64,000 nucleotides of DNA from Lysobacter sp. GX 14042 (GTDB lineage Bacteria > Pseudomonadota > Gammaproteobacteria > Xanthomonadales > Xanthomonadaceae), in assembly GCF_021390425.1 (NCBI RefSeq), contig NZ_JAJUWY010000007.1, positions 94,881-158,880 of the forward strand, given 5' to 3'. Made by a program: the position numbers and the translations under genes. Below the pieces are notes generated by a model. It was not told where the DNA came from, ran no database searches, and was given only the letters and a program-made list of their open reading frames with translations. How positions within the stretch are numbered: position 1 is the stretch's first letter; each line of letters opens with the position of its first letter. Positions 35,583-42,780 of this stretch are shown here, piece by piece.

Positions 35583-36581
35583 TCAGTGCCAGGCGCGGTG
35601 GTAGGGACCGAGGGTGGTCTGGTGGCCCTCGGCGTGAGCCGACAGCGACTGCTGCCATTCCGGCCTTGGCTGCCAGGCGGCCGCGTCGGGGCGCAGGCTG
35701 TCGATCGCCGCGCGCCAGGTCCGGGCCACCCCGCGCACGTAGGCCAGGCCACGCTGGCGGCCCTCGATCTTCACCGCGGCCACGCCGGCCTGCGCCAGGC
35801 GTGGCAGCAGCTCCAGGGTATTCAGGCTGGTCGGCTCCTCCAGTGCGTGGAAGACCTCGCCCCCGACCTCGAAGCGGCCCTTGCAGACCGTCGGGTAGCC
35901 CGCCGGCTCGGCCGGCTGGAAGCGGTCGATCAGCACCTCGTTGAGCCGCGCGGTGCGGCTGCCGTCGTCGAACTCGTCCCAGCGCACGAACTTCGCCGGC
36001 GAGCACACCCCGTGGCGGTTGGGCGAGGCACCGGTGACGTAGCTGGAGAGCTGGCAGCGGCCCTCGACCATGATGCACAGGCTGCCGAAGGCGAACACTT
36101 CGATCGCGACCGGCGAGCGCTCGCACAGCCGCTCCACCTGCTGGATCGACAGCACCCGCGGCAGTACCGCGCGGGCGATGCCGAAGCGCTCGAAGGCGTA
36201 GCGCAGGGCCGGCTCGGTGGTCGCCGACCCCTGCACCGACAGGTGCCGCGGCAGCGAGGGATGGGTGCGGGCGGCGTAGTCGAGCACCGCCATCTCGGCG
36301 GCGATGATCGCGTCGGCGCCCAGCTCCGCGGCCTTGTCCACCGCGGCATGCCACAACGCCAGCCGCGCGCTGTCGGGATAGGTGTTGAGCGCCAGGTAGA
36401 CCCTGGCCCCCTTGGCGTGTGCGTAGCGGATGCCGGCGCGCAGTTCCGCGTCGGAGAAGTTCAGCCCCGGGAACGCGCGTGCATTGGTCTGGTCGCGGAA
36501 GCCCGCGTAGACCGCGTCGGCCCCGGCGTCGACCGCGGCCTGCAGGGCCGGCAGGTTGCCGGCGGGACATACCAGTTGCAT
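35583..36581 (-). CDS. ubiU: UbiU, oxygen-independent ubiquinone hydroxylation factor
   Basis: A 332-residue U32-family protein very close to E. coli UbiU. The cluster ligands C169, C176, C193 and C233 are in FGSLCIMVEGRC, NRHGVCSPAK and PTVCKGRF; HALEEPTSLNTLELLP is nearly identical to E. coli. It forms a heterodimer with UbiV. I chose the ATG at 36581 (MQLVCPAG), with GGGGAA ahead of it, over a TTG 12 bases upstream. An FNR-type box lies 57 bases upstream, giving a predicted ~22-base leader. Confidence 0.96.
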   Translation of the reverse strand: MQLVCPAGNLPALQAAVDAGADAVYAGFRDQTNARAFPGLNFSDAELRAGIRYAHAKGARVYLALNTYPDSARLALWHAAVDKAAELGADAIIAAEMAVLDYAARTHPSLPRHLSVQGSATTEPALRYAFERFGIARAVLPRVLSIQQVERLCERSPVAIEVFAFGSLCIMVEGRCQLSSYVTGASPNRHGVCSPAKFVRWDEFDDGSRTARLNEVLIDRFQPAEPAGYPTVCKGRFEVGGEVFHALEEPTSLNTLELLPRLAQAGVAAVKIEGRQRGLAYVRGVARTWRAAIDSLRPDAAAWQPRPEWQQSLSAHAEGHQTTLGPYHRAWH

Positions 36582-36637
36582 GTGCTTCCCCAATGGAACG
36601 ACCGGCGAATGCTCGCCCCCGCCCGCCGTGGCCGTCG

Positions 36638-36651
36638 TTGACCTGGGTCAT
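36638..36651 (-). promoter_or_regulatory. FNR-type box upstream of ubiUV
   Basis: TTGACCTGGGTCAT on the plus strand, 9 of 10 arm positions. The centre at 36644.5 puts a class II start near 36603 on the minus strand, 22 bases before the ubiU ATG. Confidence 0.8.
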
Positions 36652-36704
36652 GCCGGGGCCGCTCCGGCCGGTGCGGCACCGGGCATGGCACCCCCGCAAG
36701 CGGC

Positions 36705-37949
36705 TCAGTAGGCGTATTGCAGCTGCAGCCAGAGCTTCCGGGTGTCCACCGTCAGCGCGCGGTCGCCGCTGTCGTAGCGGGCGTACTTGAGCAGCGCGTC
36801 CAGTCCCTTCACCGCGGGAATGGCACGTGCGTACCAGAGGTCCAGCTCGGTGCCATAGGATGCACCGCCGCGTTCGGCGCGGAAGTCGTGGTACCAGCCC
36901 TGCAGGGTGCCGCCGGCGAGTGGCACGACCGCGCCGGCATAGCGGTCGTCGATGCCGCCGGCCGGCGTGGTGCCGAACAGATCGGCCCAGCCCTGGAACT
37001 GGTGCTTGGTGGCGAGCGGTGTCTGGAACGCGCGGTTGCCCGGTCCGCCGGCCCCGCCGAGCACCTCCCGGCCGGCCTTGAACTGGACCGCCCCGGCGCG
37101 GTATCCCAGTTCGACCAGGCGGTAGCGGCTGTCCAGCTCCCACGGGTTGCCGCCGCGATCGCCTTGGCGGGCGTACTCGAGCGCGTAGCCGAAGCGGTCG
37201 AGCGCGCCGTCCAGGCGCAGGCCGGTGGTGGTGCTCGACAGCGTGCCGGGCGGCGCGGTGGGGGTGACCGCCAGATCGCCCAGGTCCAGCCGGTACTGGT
37301 AGGCGGTGGCCACCAACTGCGGTGCGAGCGTGTAGCGCAGGTTGAGCAGGTGGCTGTCGCCCTCGGCATTCGCCCGGTTCGCGGCGTTGGCGTGCGGGCC
37401 GTCTTCCGGACCGAACACGGTGTTGACCTGGCCCAGCCAGGCCCACGTCAGCCCCAGTGACTCCGTCGGGGTGAGCCGCAGCGCCACGCCATCGTAGGTC
37501 TGCTCGTTCTGCCGCCAGCCGACCCCGCCGACGAAACGCTGGTTGTCCAGGTTGAGACGCTGGCGGCCGGCGGTCACTTCGCCATGCGCGGTGCTGTAGC
37601 GCAGCAGCGCCTGGTTGACCTCGCTGTAGGCGGGATCGGCGACCAGCGCGTGGCTGTTGCGACCGTTGCGGGTGTCGTTGTAGGTCCCGCCCAGGCGGGT
37701 GACGTTGTCCACTTCGACCAGGGCCGACCAGCCGTTCCAGCTGCCGGTGCGATAACCCAGGCGGGTGCGCAGGGTGTTGGCGTTGGCGTCGTGCAGCGCG
37801 TTGTCCTGCTCGACGTGTTCATGGCGGTAGCGCAGGTCAAGGATGGGGGTGCCGTCGGCGAACAGGGCGCCGACGCCGGGATCGGCCAGGGCGAGGGCAG
37901 GCAGCATCAGCAGTGGCAGCGCGGACCAGCGCACACGGAGGGCTTGCAT
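36705..37949 (-). CDS. Outer-membrane porin, alginate-export-domain type
   Basis: A 414-residue beta-barrel protein with a signal peptide (cleavage near ALAL-ADP). Alternating strands with many Tyr, Trp and Arg continue to a C-terminal aromatic end (LWLQLQYAY). Segments such as LRYRHEHVEQDN and VTAGRQRLNLDNQRFVGGVGWRQNEQTYDGV match proteins annotated with the alginate_exp domain. The name does not imply alginate export. The FNR-type box ahead of it places it in the anaerobic programme; it may admit nitrate, nitrite or organic acids (inference). It ends 123 bases from the ubiU start. Confidence 0.82.
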   Translation of the reverse strand: MQALRVRWSALPLLMLPALALADPGVGALFADGTPILDLRYRHEHVEQDNALHDANANTLRTRLGYRTGSWNGWSALVEVDNVTRLGGTYNDTRNGRNSHALVADPAYSEVNQALLRYSTAHGEVTAGRQRLNLDNQRFVGGVGWRQNEQTYDGVALRLTPTESLGLTWAWLGQVNTVFGPEDGPHANAANRANAEGDSHLLNLRYTLAPQLVATAYQYRLDLGDLAVTPTAPPGTLSSTTTGLRLDGALDRFGYALEYARQGDRGGNPWELDSRYRLVELGYRAGAVQFKAGREVLGGAGGPGNRAFQTPLATKHQFQGWADLFGTTPAGGIDDRYAGAVVPLAGGTLQGWYHDFRAERGGASYGTELDLWYARAIPAVKGLDALLKYARYDSGDRALTVDTRKLWLQLQYAY

Positions 37950-38008
37950 CGGGATTTCCCGGGTCGTTGAAGATGCGCCGACGATAGGAGCGCGGCCCGC
38001 CGCGCGCG

Positions 38009-38022
38009 TTGATGGGCGTCAA
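38009..38022 (-). promoter_or_regulatory. FNR-type box upstream of the porin
   Basis: TTGATGGGCGTCAA: near-perfect arms (TTGAT/GTCAA). The centre at 38015.5 predicts a start near 37974, 25 bases ahead of the porin ATG. It overlaps the last codons of ubiD. Confidence 0.8.
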
Positions 38023-39503
38023 GCCGGGGCCGGAAACAGCGTGGTCCACAGCGCATCGACGCGGCGCTCGACGTCCGGGTCGGGCTGGATCGGCCGGCTC
38101 CAGCTGCGGCTGGTCTCGCCGGGCCACTTGTTGGTGGCGTCGATGCCGAGCTTGGAGCCGAGGCCGGCCACCGGAGTGGCGAAGTCCAGGTAGTCGATCG
38201 GGGTGTTCTCCACCAGCAGGGTGTCGCGTGCCGGATCGACCCGGGTGGACAGCGCCCAGATCACTTGCGGCCAGTCGCGCACGTCGATGTCGTCATCGGT
38301 GACGATCACGAACTTGGTGTAGGTGAACTGCCGCAGGTAGGACCACACCGCCATCATGATCCGCCGGGCGTGGCCGGCGTACTGCTTGCGGATCGACACC
38401 ACCGCGATGCGGTAGGAGCACGCCTCCGGCGGCAAGTGGAAGTCGGCGATCTCCGGGAAGACCTTCTGCAGGATCGGCACGAACACGTCGTTGAGCGCCA
38501 TCGCCAGCACCGAGGGCTCGTCGAAAGGCGCCCGCCCCATGTAGCTGCCCTGGTAGATCGCGCCATGTCGCATGCGCAGGCGCTCGATGCTGAGCACCGG
38601 AAAGTGGTCGGCCGCGTTGTAGTAGCCGGTGTGGTCGCCGAACGGCCCCTCCAGCGCCGTGTCGCCGGGGTGGATCACGCCCTCGATCAGCATCTCCGCG
38701 CCGGCCGGCGCGTCCAGCCCGGTGCGCGCGCTGTGCCAGGTGCGGGTGCGCTGGCCACGCAGCAAGCCGGCGAACTCGAACTCCGACAGCGTGTCCGGCA
38801 CCGGCGCGACCGCCGCCAGGGTGGTCGCCGGATCGGCGCCGATCGCCACCAGCACCGGGAACGGCTCGCCGGGATGCGCGGCCTGCCAGTCGGCGAAATC
38901 CAGCGCGCCGCCGCGGTGCGGCAGCCAGCGCATGATCACCCGGTCCGCGCCGATCACCTGCATGCGGTAGATGCCGATGTTCTGCCGCGGCTTGCGGGTG
39001 CCGCGGGTGACCACCAGGCCCAGGGTGATCAGCCGGCCGGCATCCCCCGGCCAGCAGCGCTGGACCGGCAGCCGCGCCAGGTCGATGTCGCCCGGGCCCA
39101 GCACCTCCTCGTTGAAGGCGGCATCGGCGACCCGGCGCGGCGCGACATGGGCCAGCTGCGCCAGTTCCGGCCAGCTGGCCAGCGCCTGGCGCAGGTTCGA
39201 AGGCCAGCGTGGCTCCTTGATCGCCGCCAGCAGCGCGCCCAGCTCGCGCAGGCTCGACAGCGGCCGTCCGGCCAAGGCCGCCTCGATCCGATCGCGGTGG
39301 CCGAACAGGTTGCCCAGCATCGCGTGCGGCGAGTCGCCCACCTGCTCCATCAGCAGCGCCGGCCCGCCTTCGCGCAGGGCGCGCAGGCACAGCGCGGTGG
39401 TTTCCAGGTCCGGGTCGACGCGTTCGCCGACGCGCCGTAGCCGGCCATCTTGCTCGAGCCGGCACAGGAACGAGCGCAGGTCGTGGAAGCTCAAGGCGGG
39501 CAC
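38019..39503 (-). CDS. ubiD: 4-hydroxy-3-polyprenylbenzoate decarboxylase
   Basis: A 494-residue UbiD, close to the 497-residue E. coli protein throughout. Landmarks are [60 protein letters not shown] (prenyl-FMN region), [12 protein letters not shown] and [21 protein letters not shown]. It uses prenylated FMN from UbiX, not seen here, and decarboxylates the ubiquinone precursor. The start is a GTG at 39503. An FNR-type box upstream suggests anaerobic induction; another ubiD copy may serve aerobically (not testable here). Confidence 0.95.
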   Translation of the reverse strand: MPALSFHDLRSFLCRLEQDGRLRRVGERVDPDLETTALCLRALREGGPALLMEQVGDSPHAMLGNLFGHRDRIEAALAGRPLSSLRELGALLAAIKEPRWPSNLRQALASWPELAQLAHVAPRRVADAAFNEEVLGPGDIDLARLPVQRCWPGDAGRLITLGLVVTRGTRKPRQNIGIYRMQVIGADRVIMRWLPHRGGALDFADWQAAHPGEPFPVLVAIGADPATTLAAVAPVPDTLSEFEFAGLLRGQRTRTWHSARTGLDAPAGAEMLIEGVIHPGDTALEGPFGDHTGYYNAADHFPVLSIERLRMRHGAIYQGSYMGRAPFDEPSVLAMALNDVFVPILQKVFPEIADFHLPPEACSYRIAVVSIRKQYAGHARRIMMAVWSYLRQFTYTKFVIVTDDDIDVRDWPQVIWALSTRVDPARDTLLVENTPIDYLDFATPVAGLGSKLGIDATNKWPGETSRSWSRPIQPDPDVERRVDALWTTLFPAPA

Positions 39504-39550
39504 CGGTGGAGGCGGGGCCGTCAGCGTCGCGGCTGTAACGCGGGAGGGTC

Positions 39551-39564
39551 TTGATGCCGGTCAA
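39551..39564 (-). promoter_or_regulatory. FNR-type box upstream of ubiD
   Basis: TTGATGCCGGTCAA with TTGAT/GTCAA arms. The centre at 39557.5 predicts a start near 39516, 13 bases ahead of the GTG start. Confidence 0.78.
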
Positions 39565-39619
39565 GTCAGGCGCCTTGTCGGCGCCGGACCACTAATGCCT
39601 GAGCTTTCGCGCGCTGCAG

Positions 39620-40714
39620 TCAGCGCGAAGGCAGCGCCTGCCACTCTCCGCTGGCCAGCGTCCCGCGCAGCGCGGCCTCCGCCGGTGCCGGGTCCAGGCC
39701 GTTGCGGCGCAGCCAGTCCGGGCAGTACAGGGTCTGGTCGTAGCGCTCGCCGGGGTCGCACAGCAGGCTGACGATGCTGCCTTCCTCGCCGCGCTCGCGC
39801 ATGCGGGTGGCCAGTTGCAGGCAGGCCACCAGGTTGGTGCCGGAGGAACCGCCGTAGCGCCGGCCCAGCTGCTCTTCCAGCAGCTTCATCGCCGCGATCG
39901 AGGCCACGTCGGGCACCTCGATGACCTCGTCGACGACCTCGAACAGGAAGCCGGGCTCGACCCGGCAGCGGCCGATGCCCTCGATGATCGCCGGGCGCTC
40001 GACGGTGGCACTGCGGTCGCGCGTGCGCCAGCCCACGGCGAAAGCGGCGCCTTCCGGCTCGGCCACGCACAGCCGGGTCTGCAGGCCGCGGTAGCGCAGG
40101 TAGCGGCCGATGGTGGCCGAGGTGCCGCCGGTGCCCGCGCCGCAGACGATCCAGGCCGGATCCGGATGCGGCTCGGCGGCGAGCTGGCCGATGATCGACT
40201 CGGCGATGTTGTTGTTGCCGCGCCAGTCGGTGGCGCGCTCGGCCTGGCCGAACTGGTCCAGGTGGCAGGCGCCCTGCGCGGCGTGCCAGGCGGCGCGCTC
40301 GTAGACCTCACCCGGGTTGTCGACCAGGTCGACATGGCCGCCGAGGTCTTCCACGTCGGTGATCTTGCGCGGCGCGGTGGCCCGCGGCATCACCGCGGTG
40401 AACCGCAGCCCCAGCAGGCGCGCGAACCAGGCCTCGGAGATCGCCGTGCTGCCCGAGGAAGCATCGACCACGGGCTGGCCCGGGCGCAGCTTGCCGTTGC
40501 ACAGCGCATACAGGTACAGCGAGCGCGCCAGCCGGTGCTTGAGGCTGCCGGTCGGGTGCGCGGCCTCGTCCTTGAAATAGAACTCGATGCCCGGGAAGCC
40601 GGGCAGGTCGATGCGCAGCAGGTGGGTGTCGGCGGAACGGGCGGCCTCGCGGCGCAGCTTGCCCAATGCGTCGGCCACCCATGCGCGCAGGGCGGTATCG
40701 TCGGCGGGCGTCAT
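39620..40714 (-). CDS. PLP-dependent cysteine synthase/desulfhydrase-like protein (Cds1 type)
   Basis: A 364-residue fold-type II PLP enzyme. The PLP lysine is in HPTGSLKHRLARSLYLYAL, the phosphate loop in CGAGTGGTSATIGRYLR, and the substrate loop in DASSGSTAISEAWFARLLG. SLKHR rather than the SxKDR of CysK, and the C-terminal GERYDQTLYCPDWL, point to the Cds1-like branch, whose studied members release sulfide from cysteine. Its start overlaps the short frame upstream (ATGA). Cysteine-derived sulfide could feed iron-sulfur assembly for the UbiUV and CcoG genes nearby, but that is speculation. Confidence 0.82.
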   Translation of the reverse strand: MTPADDTALRAWVADALGKLRREAARSADTHLLRIDLPGFPGIEFYFKDEAAHPTGSLKHRLARSLYLYALCNGKLRPGQPVVDASSGSTAISEAWFARLLGLRFTAVMPRATAPRKITDVEDLGGHVDLVDNPGEVYERAAWHAAQGACHLDQFGQAERATDWRGNNNIAESIIGQLAAEPHPDPAWIVCGAGTGGTSATIGRYLRYRGLQTRLCVAEPEGAAFAVGWRTRDRSATVERPAIIEGIGRCRVEPGFLFEVVDEVIEVPDVASIAAMKLLEEQLGRRYGGSSGTNLVACLQLATRMRERGEEGSIVSLLCDPGERYDQTLYCPDWLRRNGLDPAPAEAALRGTLASGEWQALPSR

Positions 40715-40806
40715 GCCGGCAGCGCGCGGATGCGCTGGCCGAGGAACTCCAGGTAACGGTCGATGTAGCTGATGCCGTTGGCGTGGTCGACGAGGTAGGG
40801 GTTCAT
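40711..40806 (-). pseudogene. Short frame, possible C-terminal gene remnant
   Basis: From the only ATG (40806) the frame gives 31 residues (MNPYLVDHANGISYIDRYLE ...), ending in an ATGA overlap with the PLP enzyme gene. The protein-like sequence continues upstream without a start codon (LDPSTLDANGEGDDDHLLIL) to about 40890, which suggests the tail of a longer gene that lost its 5' part. I do not recognise the family. Confidence 0.4.
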
Positions 40807-40907
40807 GAGCGTGTGGCGGAGGATCAGCAGATGATCATCATCGCCCTCGCCGTTGGCGTCCAGTGTCGAAGGGTCCAGGCCGCCGGTAGGGTGGCGGTGG
40901 CAGCGGC

Positions 40908-41309
40908 TCAGCCAAGGGCCCCATACAGGATCCCCAGCGGGTGATGGGCGCGGGCGATGGTGTAGACGAAGCCGAACACCGCCAGCGCGCCGATGTAGCA
41001 GCCGATGCGCACCGCGCGCGGGCGACCGCGGCGCATCGCGAAGACGCCCAGCCCGACGTAGACCACCAGCAGCACCAGCTTGGTGGTCAGCCAGCCGTTG
41101 GCGAAGAACGCCCCCGGCAGGATGCTCAGCAGCATCAGCGCCGCCGTCAGCAACCCGGTGTCGATGATGTAGCTGGTGATGCGCACCGCGGTCCAGTGCG
41201 GCCAGCGCATGCCGGCGATCGCCGACAGCCCGCGGATCGCGAATACCGTGCCGCTCAGGAGCGCCAAGGCGATGTGGGCGTGCTTGATCTGGGGGTAGAA
41301 CTCGATCAT
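40908..41309 (-). CDS. SirB2-family membrane protein
   Basis: A 133-residue protein with four predicted membrane helices and the start MIEFYPQIKHAHIALALLSG, which fits the SirB2/invasion-regulator family. Its function is not established; homologues often lie near respiratory or haem genes. I chose the ATG at 41309. An upstream start at 41369 would translate the AG-rich repeat at 41323-41353 and add a Ser/Leu-rich stretch that is not family-like. Confidence 0.82.
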   Translation of the reverse strand: MIEFYPQIKHAHIALALLSGTVFAIRGLSAIAGMRWPHWTAVRITSYIIDTGLLTAALMLLSILPGAFFANGWLTTKLVLLVVYVGLGVFAMRRGRPRAVRIGCYIGALAVFGFVYTIARAHHPLGILYGALG

Positions 41310-41322
41310 GGGGGCGAGAAGC

Positions 41323-41353
41323 GAGGAACGAGTGGAGAGGAGTGAGGAACGAG
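41323..41353. repeat. AG-rich short direct repeat between nnrS and sirB2-like gene
   Basis: GAGGAACGAG occurs at 41323-41332 and 41344-41353, 21 bases apart, within an almost pure purine stretch. Similar purine-rich mini-repeats are common in gaps of Xanthomonadaceae genomes. An imperfect GC-rich inverted repeat (41378-41400) follows at the nnrS stop and may end its transcript. Confidence 0.5.
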
Positions 41354-41399
41354 AGAAAAGCGAAAGCAAAGCCAGCAGCCCGTACCGAACGGTTCCGGG

Positions 41400-42629
41400 C
41401 TATCCCGGCCGGCCGTCCGCGCGCGGGCTGAGGTAGATCCGTCCCAGCCGGACCACCCAGGGCAGGAAGGCCACCAGCCAGCCCAGCGCGGCCACTGCGT
41501 GCCAGGCCATCATGTCCGGGAGGGCCTCGGCGAGCACCCGGGTGGCGGCGACCACCTGGATCGCCACGAACGCGAACCAGGCGGCCGCCGGCATGTACAG
41601 CTCCTGCCCGGCATGGCCCTGGGTGACCCGGGTGACCATGGCCACCAGCACGCTGCCGAAGAAGCCGATGAACAGTGCGTGGGCCGGTCCGCGGCCCAGC
41701 CAGTACACCCCGGTCGCCTCGTAGGCGACCGACTGCGCGGTGTACAGGGCGAACGCCAGCGGCAGCCAGGCCATGCCGATGAACAGCACGGTCAGCAGGC
41801 CGGGCTTGTCGCCGCGTGGCCACCAACGCCACAGCATGGTGGCGGTGAGCAGCAGCAGTGGCAGGTCGACCAGCCACAACCAGCCGTAGGCATGGAACAG
41901 CTCCAGCACCAGGTGCGCGAGCACCAGCGGCCACATCGCCGCCAGCAGCCAGAACGGGCGCCAGGTGGCATAGCCGGGCACCACCCGGCTGGCGAAGAAC
42001 GGGAACATGCGGTGGGCGACGGTGAAGTACACCGGCAGCAGCAGCCCGAAGGTGCCGATCTTGATGCTCGCCATCACCCACATGGGACTGGCTCCCAGCA
42101 TCGCCGTGAGCCAGGCCAGCAGCCCCAGCACGCCCAGGACCAGTGCCGCCAGGCAGGAGCGTGCATGCCAAGTGGTGCCGGCCTCGCGCCAGGTCAGCGG
42201 GGCCAGCGTGGCGACCCCGGCGACCCAGCCGGCGAGGGTCATCCACAGGCCCACGGTCAGGCCGGCTTCCCAGCCGACCGCGCCCAGCAGCGTGGCCAGC
42301 TGGCCGCCGAGCAGGCCCAGTCCGACCGGCGCATAGCGCCAGCGCTCGAACTCGGGCTGCCCCATCCACTTCGGGAAGGTGGTCAACAGGAAGCCGAAGA
42401 TGAAGCTGGGCAACATCTGGTACTGCATCACGAAGGCGTGCAGCCAGCCGGCGTAGGGCTGCGGCTGGTGCATCTGCAGCACCGCCGGCCAGCGTGCCGA
42501 CACCAGCCAGGCGGCCCACCAGGCCATGGCCAGCAGGAGGTTGCTGGCACCGACGAAGAACATCAGCCGGTGCGGGGCCGCGCCCAGCAGGCGGGGCGAT
42601 GGACGTCCATGCGGAAGGGCGCTGTTCAT
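41400..42629 (-). CDS. nnrS: NnrS family protein
   Basis: A 409-residue haem-copper membrane protein with about 12 helices. The N-terminal PHRLMFFVGASNLLLAMAWW and the internal LHAFVMQYQMLPSFIFGFLLT and RMFPFFASR match NnrS. NnrS protects against iron-nitrosyl complexes during nitrosative stress, so it fits the nirK/norB setting. The ATG at 42629 is the best start, but an FNR-type box just upstream leaves almost no leader if the promoter is class II. Confidence 0.93.
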   Translation of the reverse strand: MNSALPHGRPSPRLLGAAPHRLMFFVGASNLLLAMAWWAAWLVSARWPAVLQMHQPQPYAGWLHAFVMQYQMLPSFIFGFLLTTFPKWMGQPEFERWRYAPVGLGLLGGQLATLLGAVGWEAGLTVGLWMTLAGWVAGVATLAPLTWREAGTTWHARSCLAALVLGVLGLLAWLTAMLGASPMWVMASIKIGTFGLLLPVYFTVAHRMFPFFASRVVPGYATWRPFWLLAAMWPLVLAHLVLELFHAYGWLWLVDLPLLLLTATMLWRWWPRGDKPGLLTVLFIGMAWLPLAFALYTAQSVAYEATGVYWLGRGPAHALFIGFFGSVLVAMVTRVTQGHAGQELYMPAAAWFAFVAIQVVAATRVLAEALPDMMAWHAVAALGWLVAFLPWVVRLGRIYLSPRADGRPG

Positions 42630-42665
42630 GCGGGGCAGTGTCGCAACGCAGGGGTGACCACGGCA

Positions 42666-42679
42666 TTGATCCAGGTCAG
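42666..42679 (-). promoter_or_regulatory. FNR-type box upstream of nnrS
   Basis: TTGATCCAGGTCAG on the plus strand, 9 of 10 arm positions (mixed TTGAT/GTCAA). The centre at 42672.5 predicts a start near 42631, 2 bases from the ATG. Confidence 0.72.
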
Positions 42680-42700
42680 GGCAGGGGCCGGGGGTGGCAA

Positions 42701-42728
42701 CGAAAAGGGGCGGCCCGAAGGCCGCCCC
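42701..42728 (-). terminator. Rho-independent terminator of norB
   Basis: Perfect 9-base GC stem (42707-42715 and 42720-42728) with a TTCG loop on the minus strand, followed by TTTTCG. A second GC hairpin (42738-42757) lies between it and the norB stop at 42781. Confidence 0.88.
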
Positions 42729-42780
42729 CGCATCATCCGGGGTGGCGTGCCACCCCGCGTCCCGTGCCGGCCCGTGGGCC

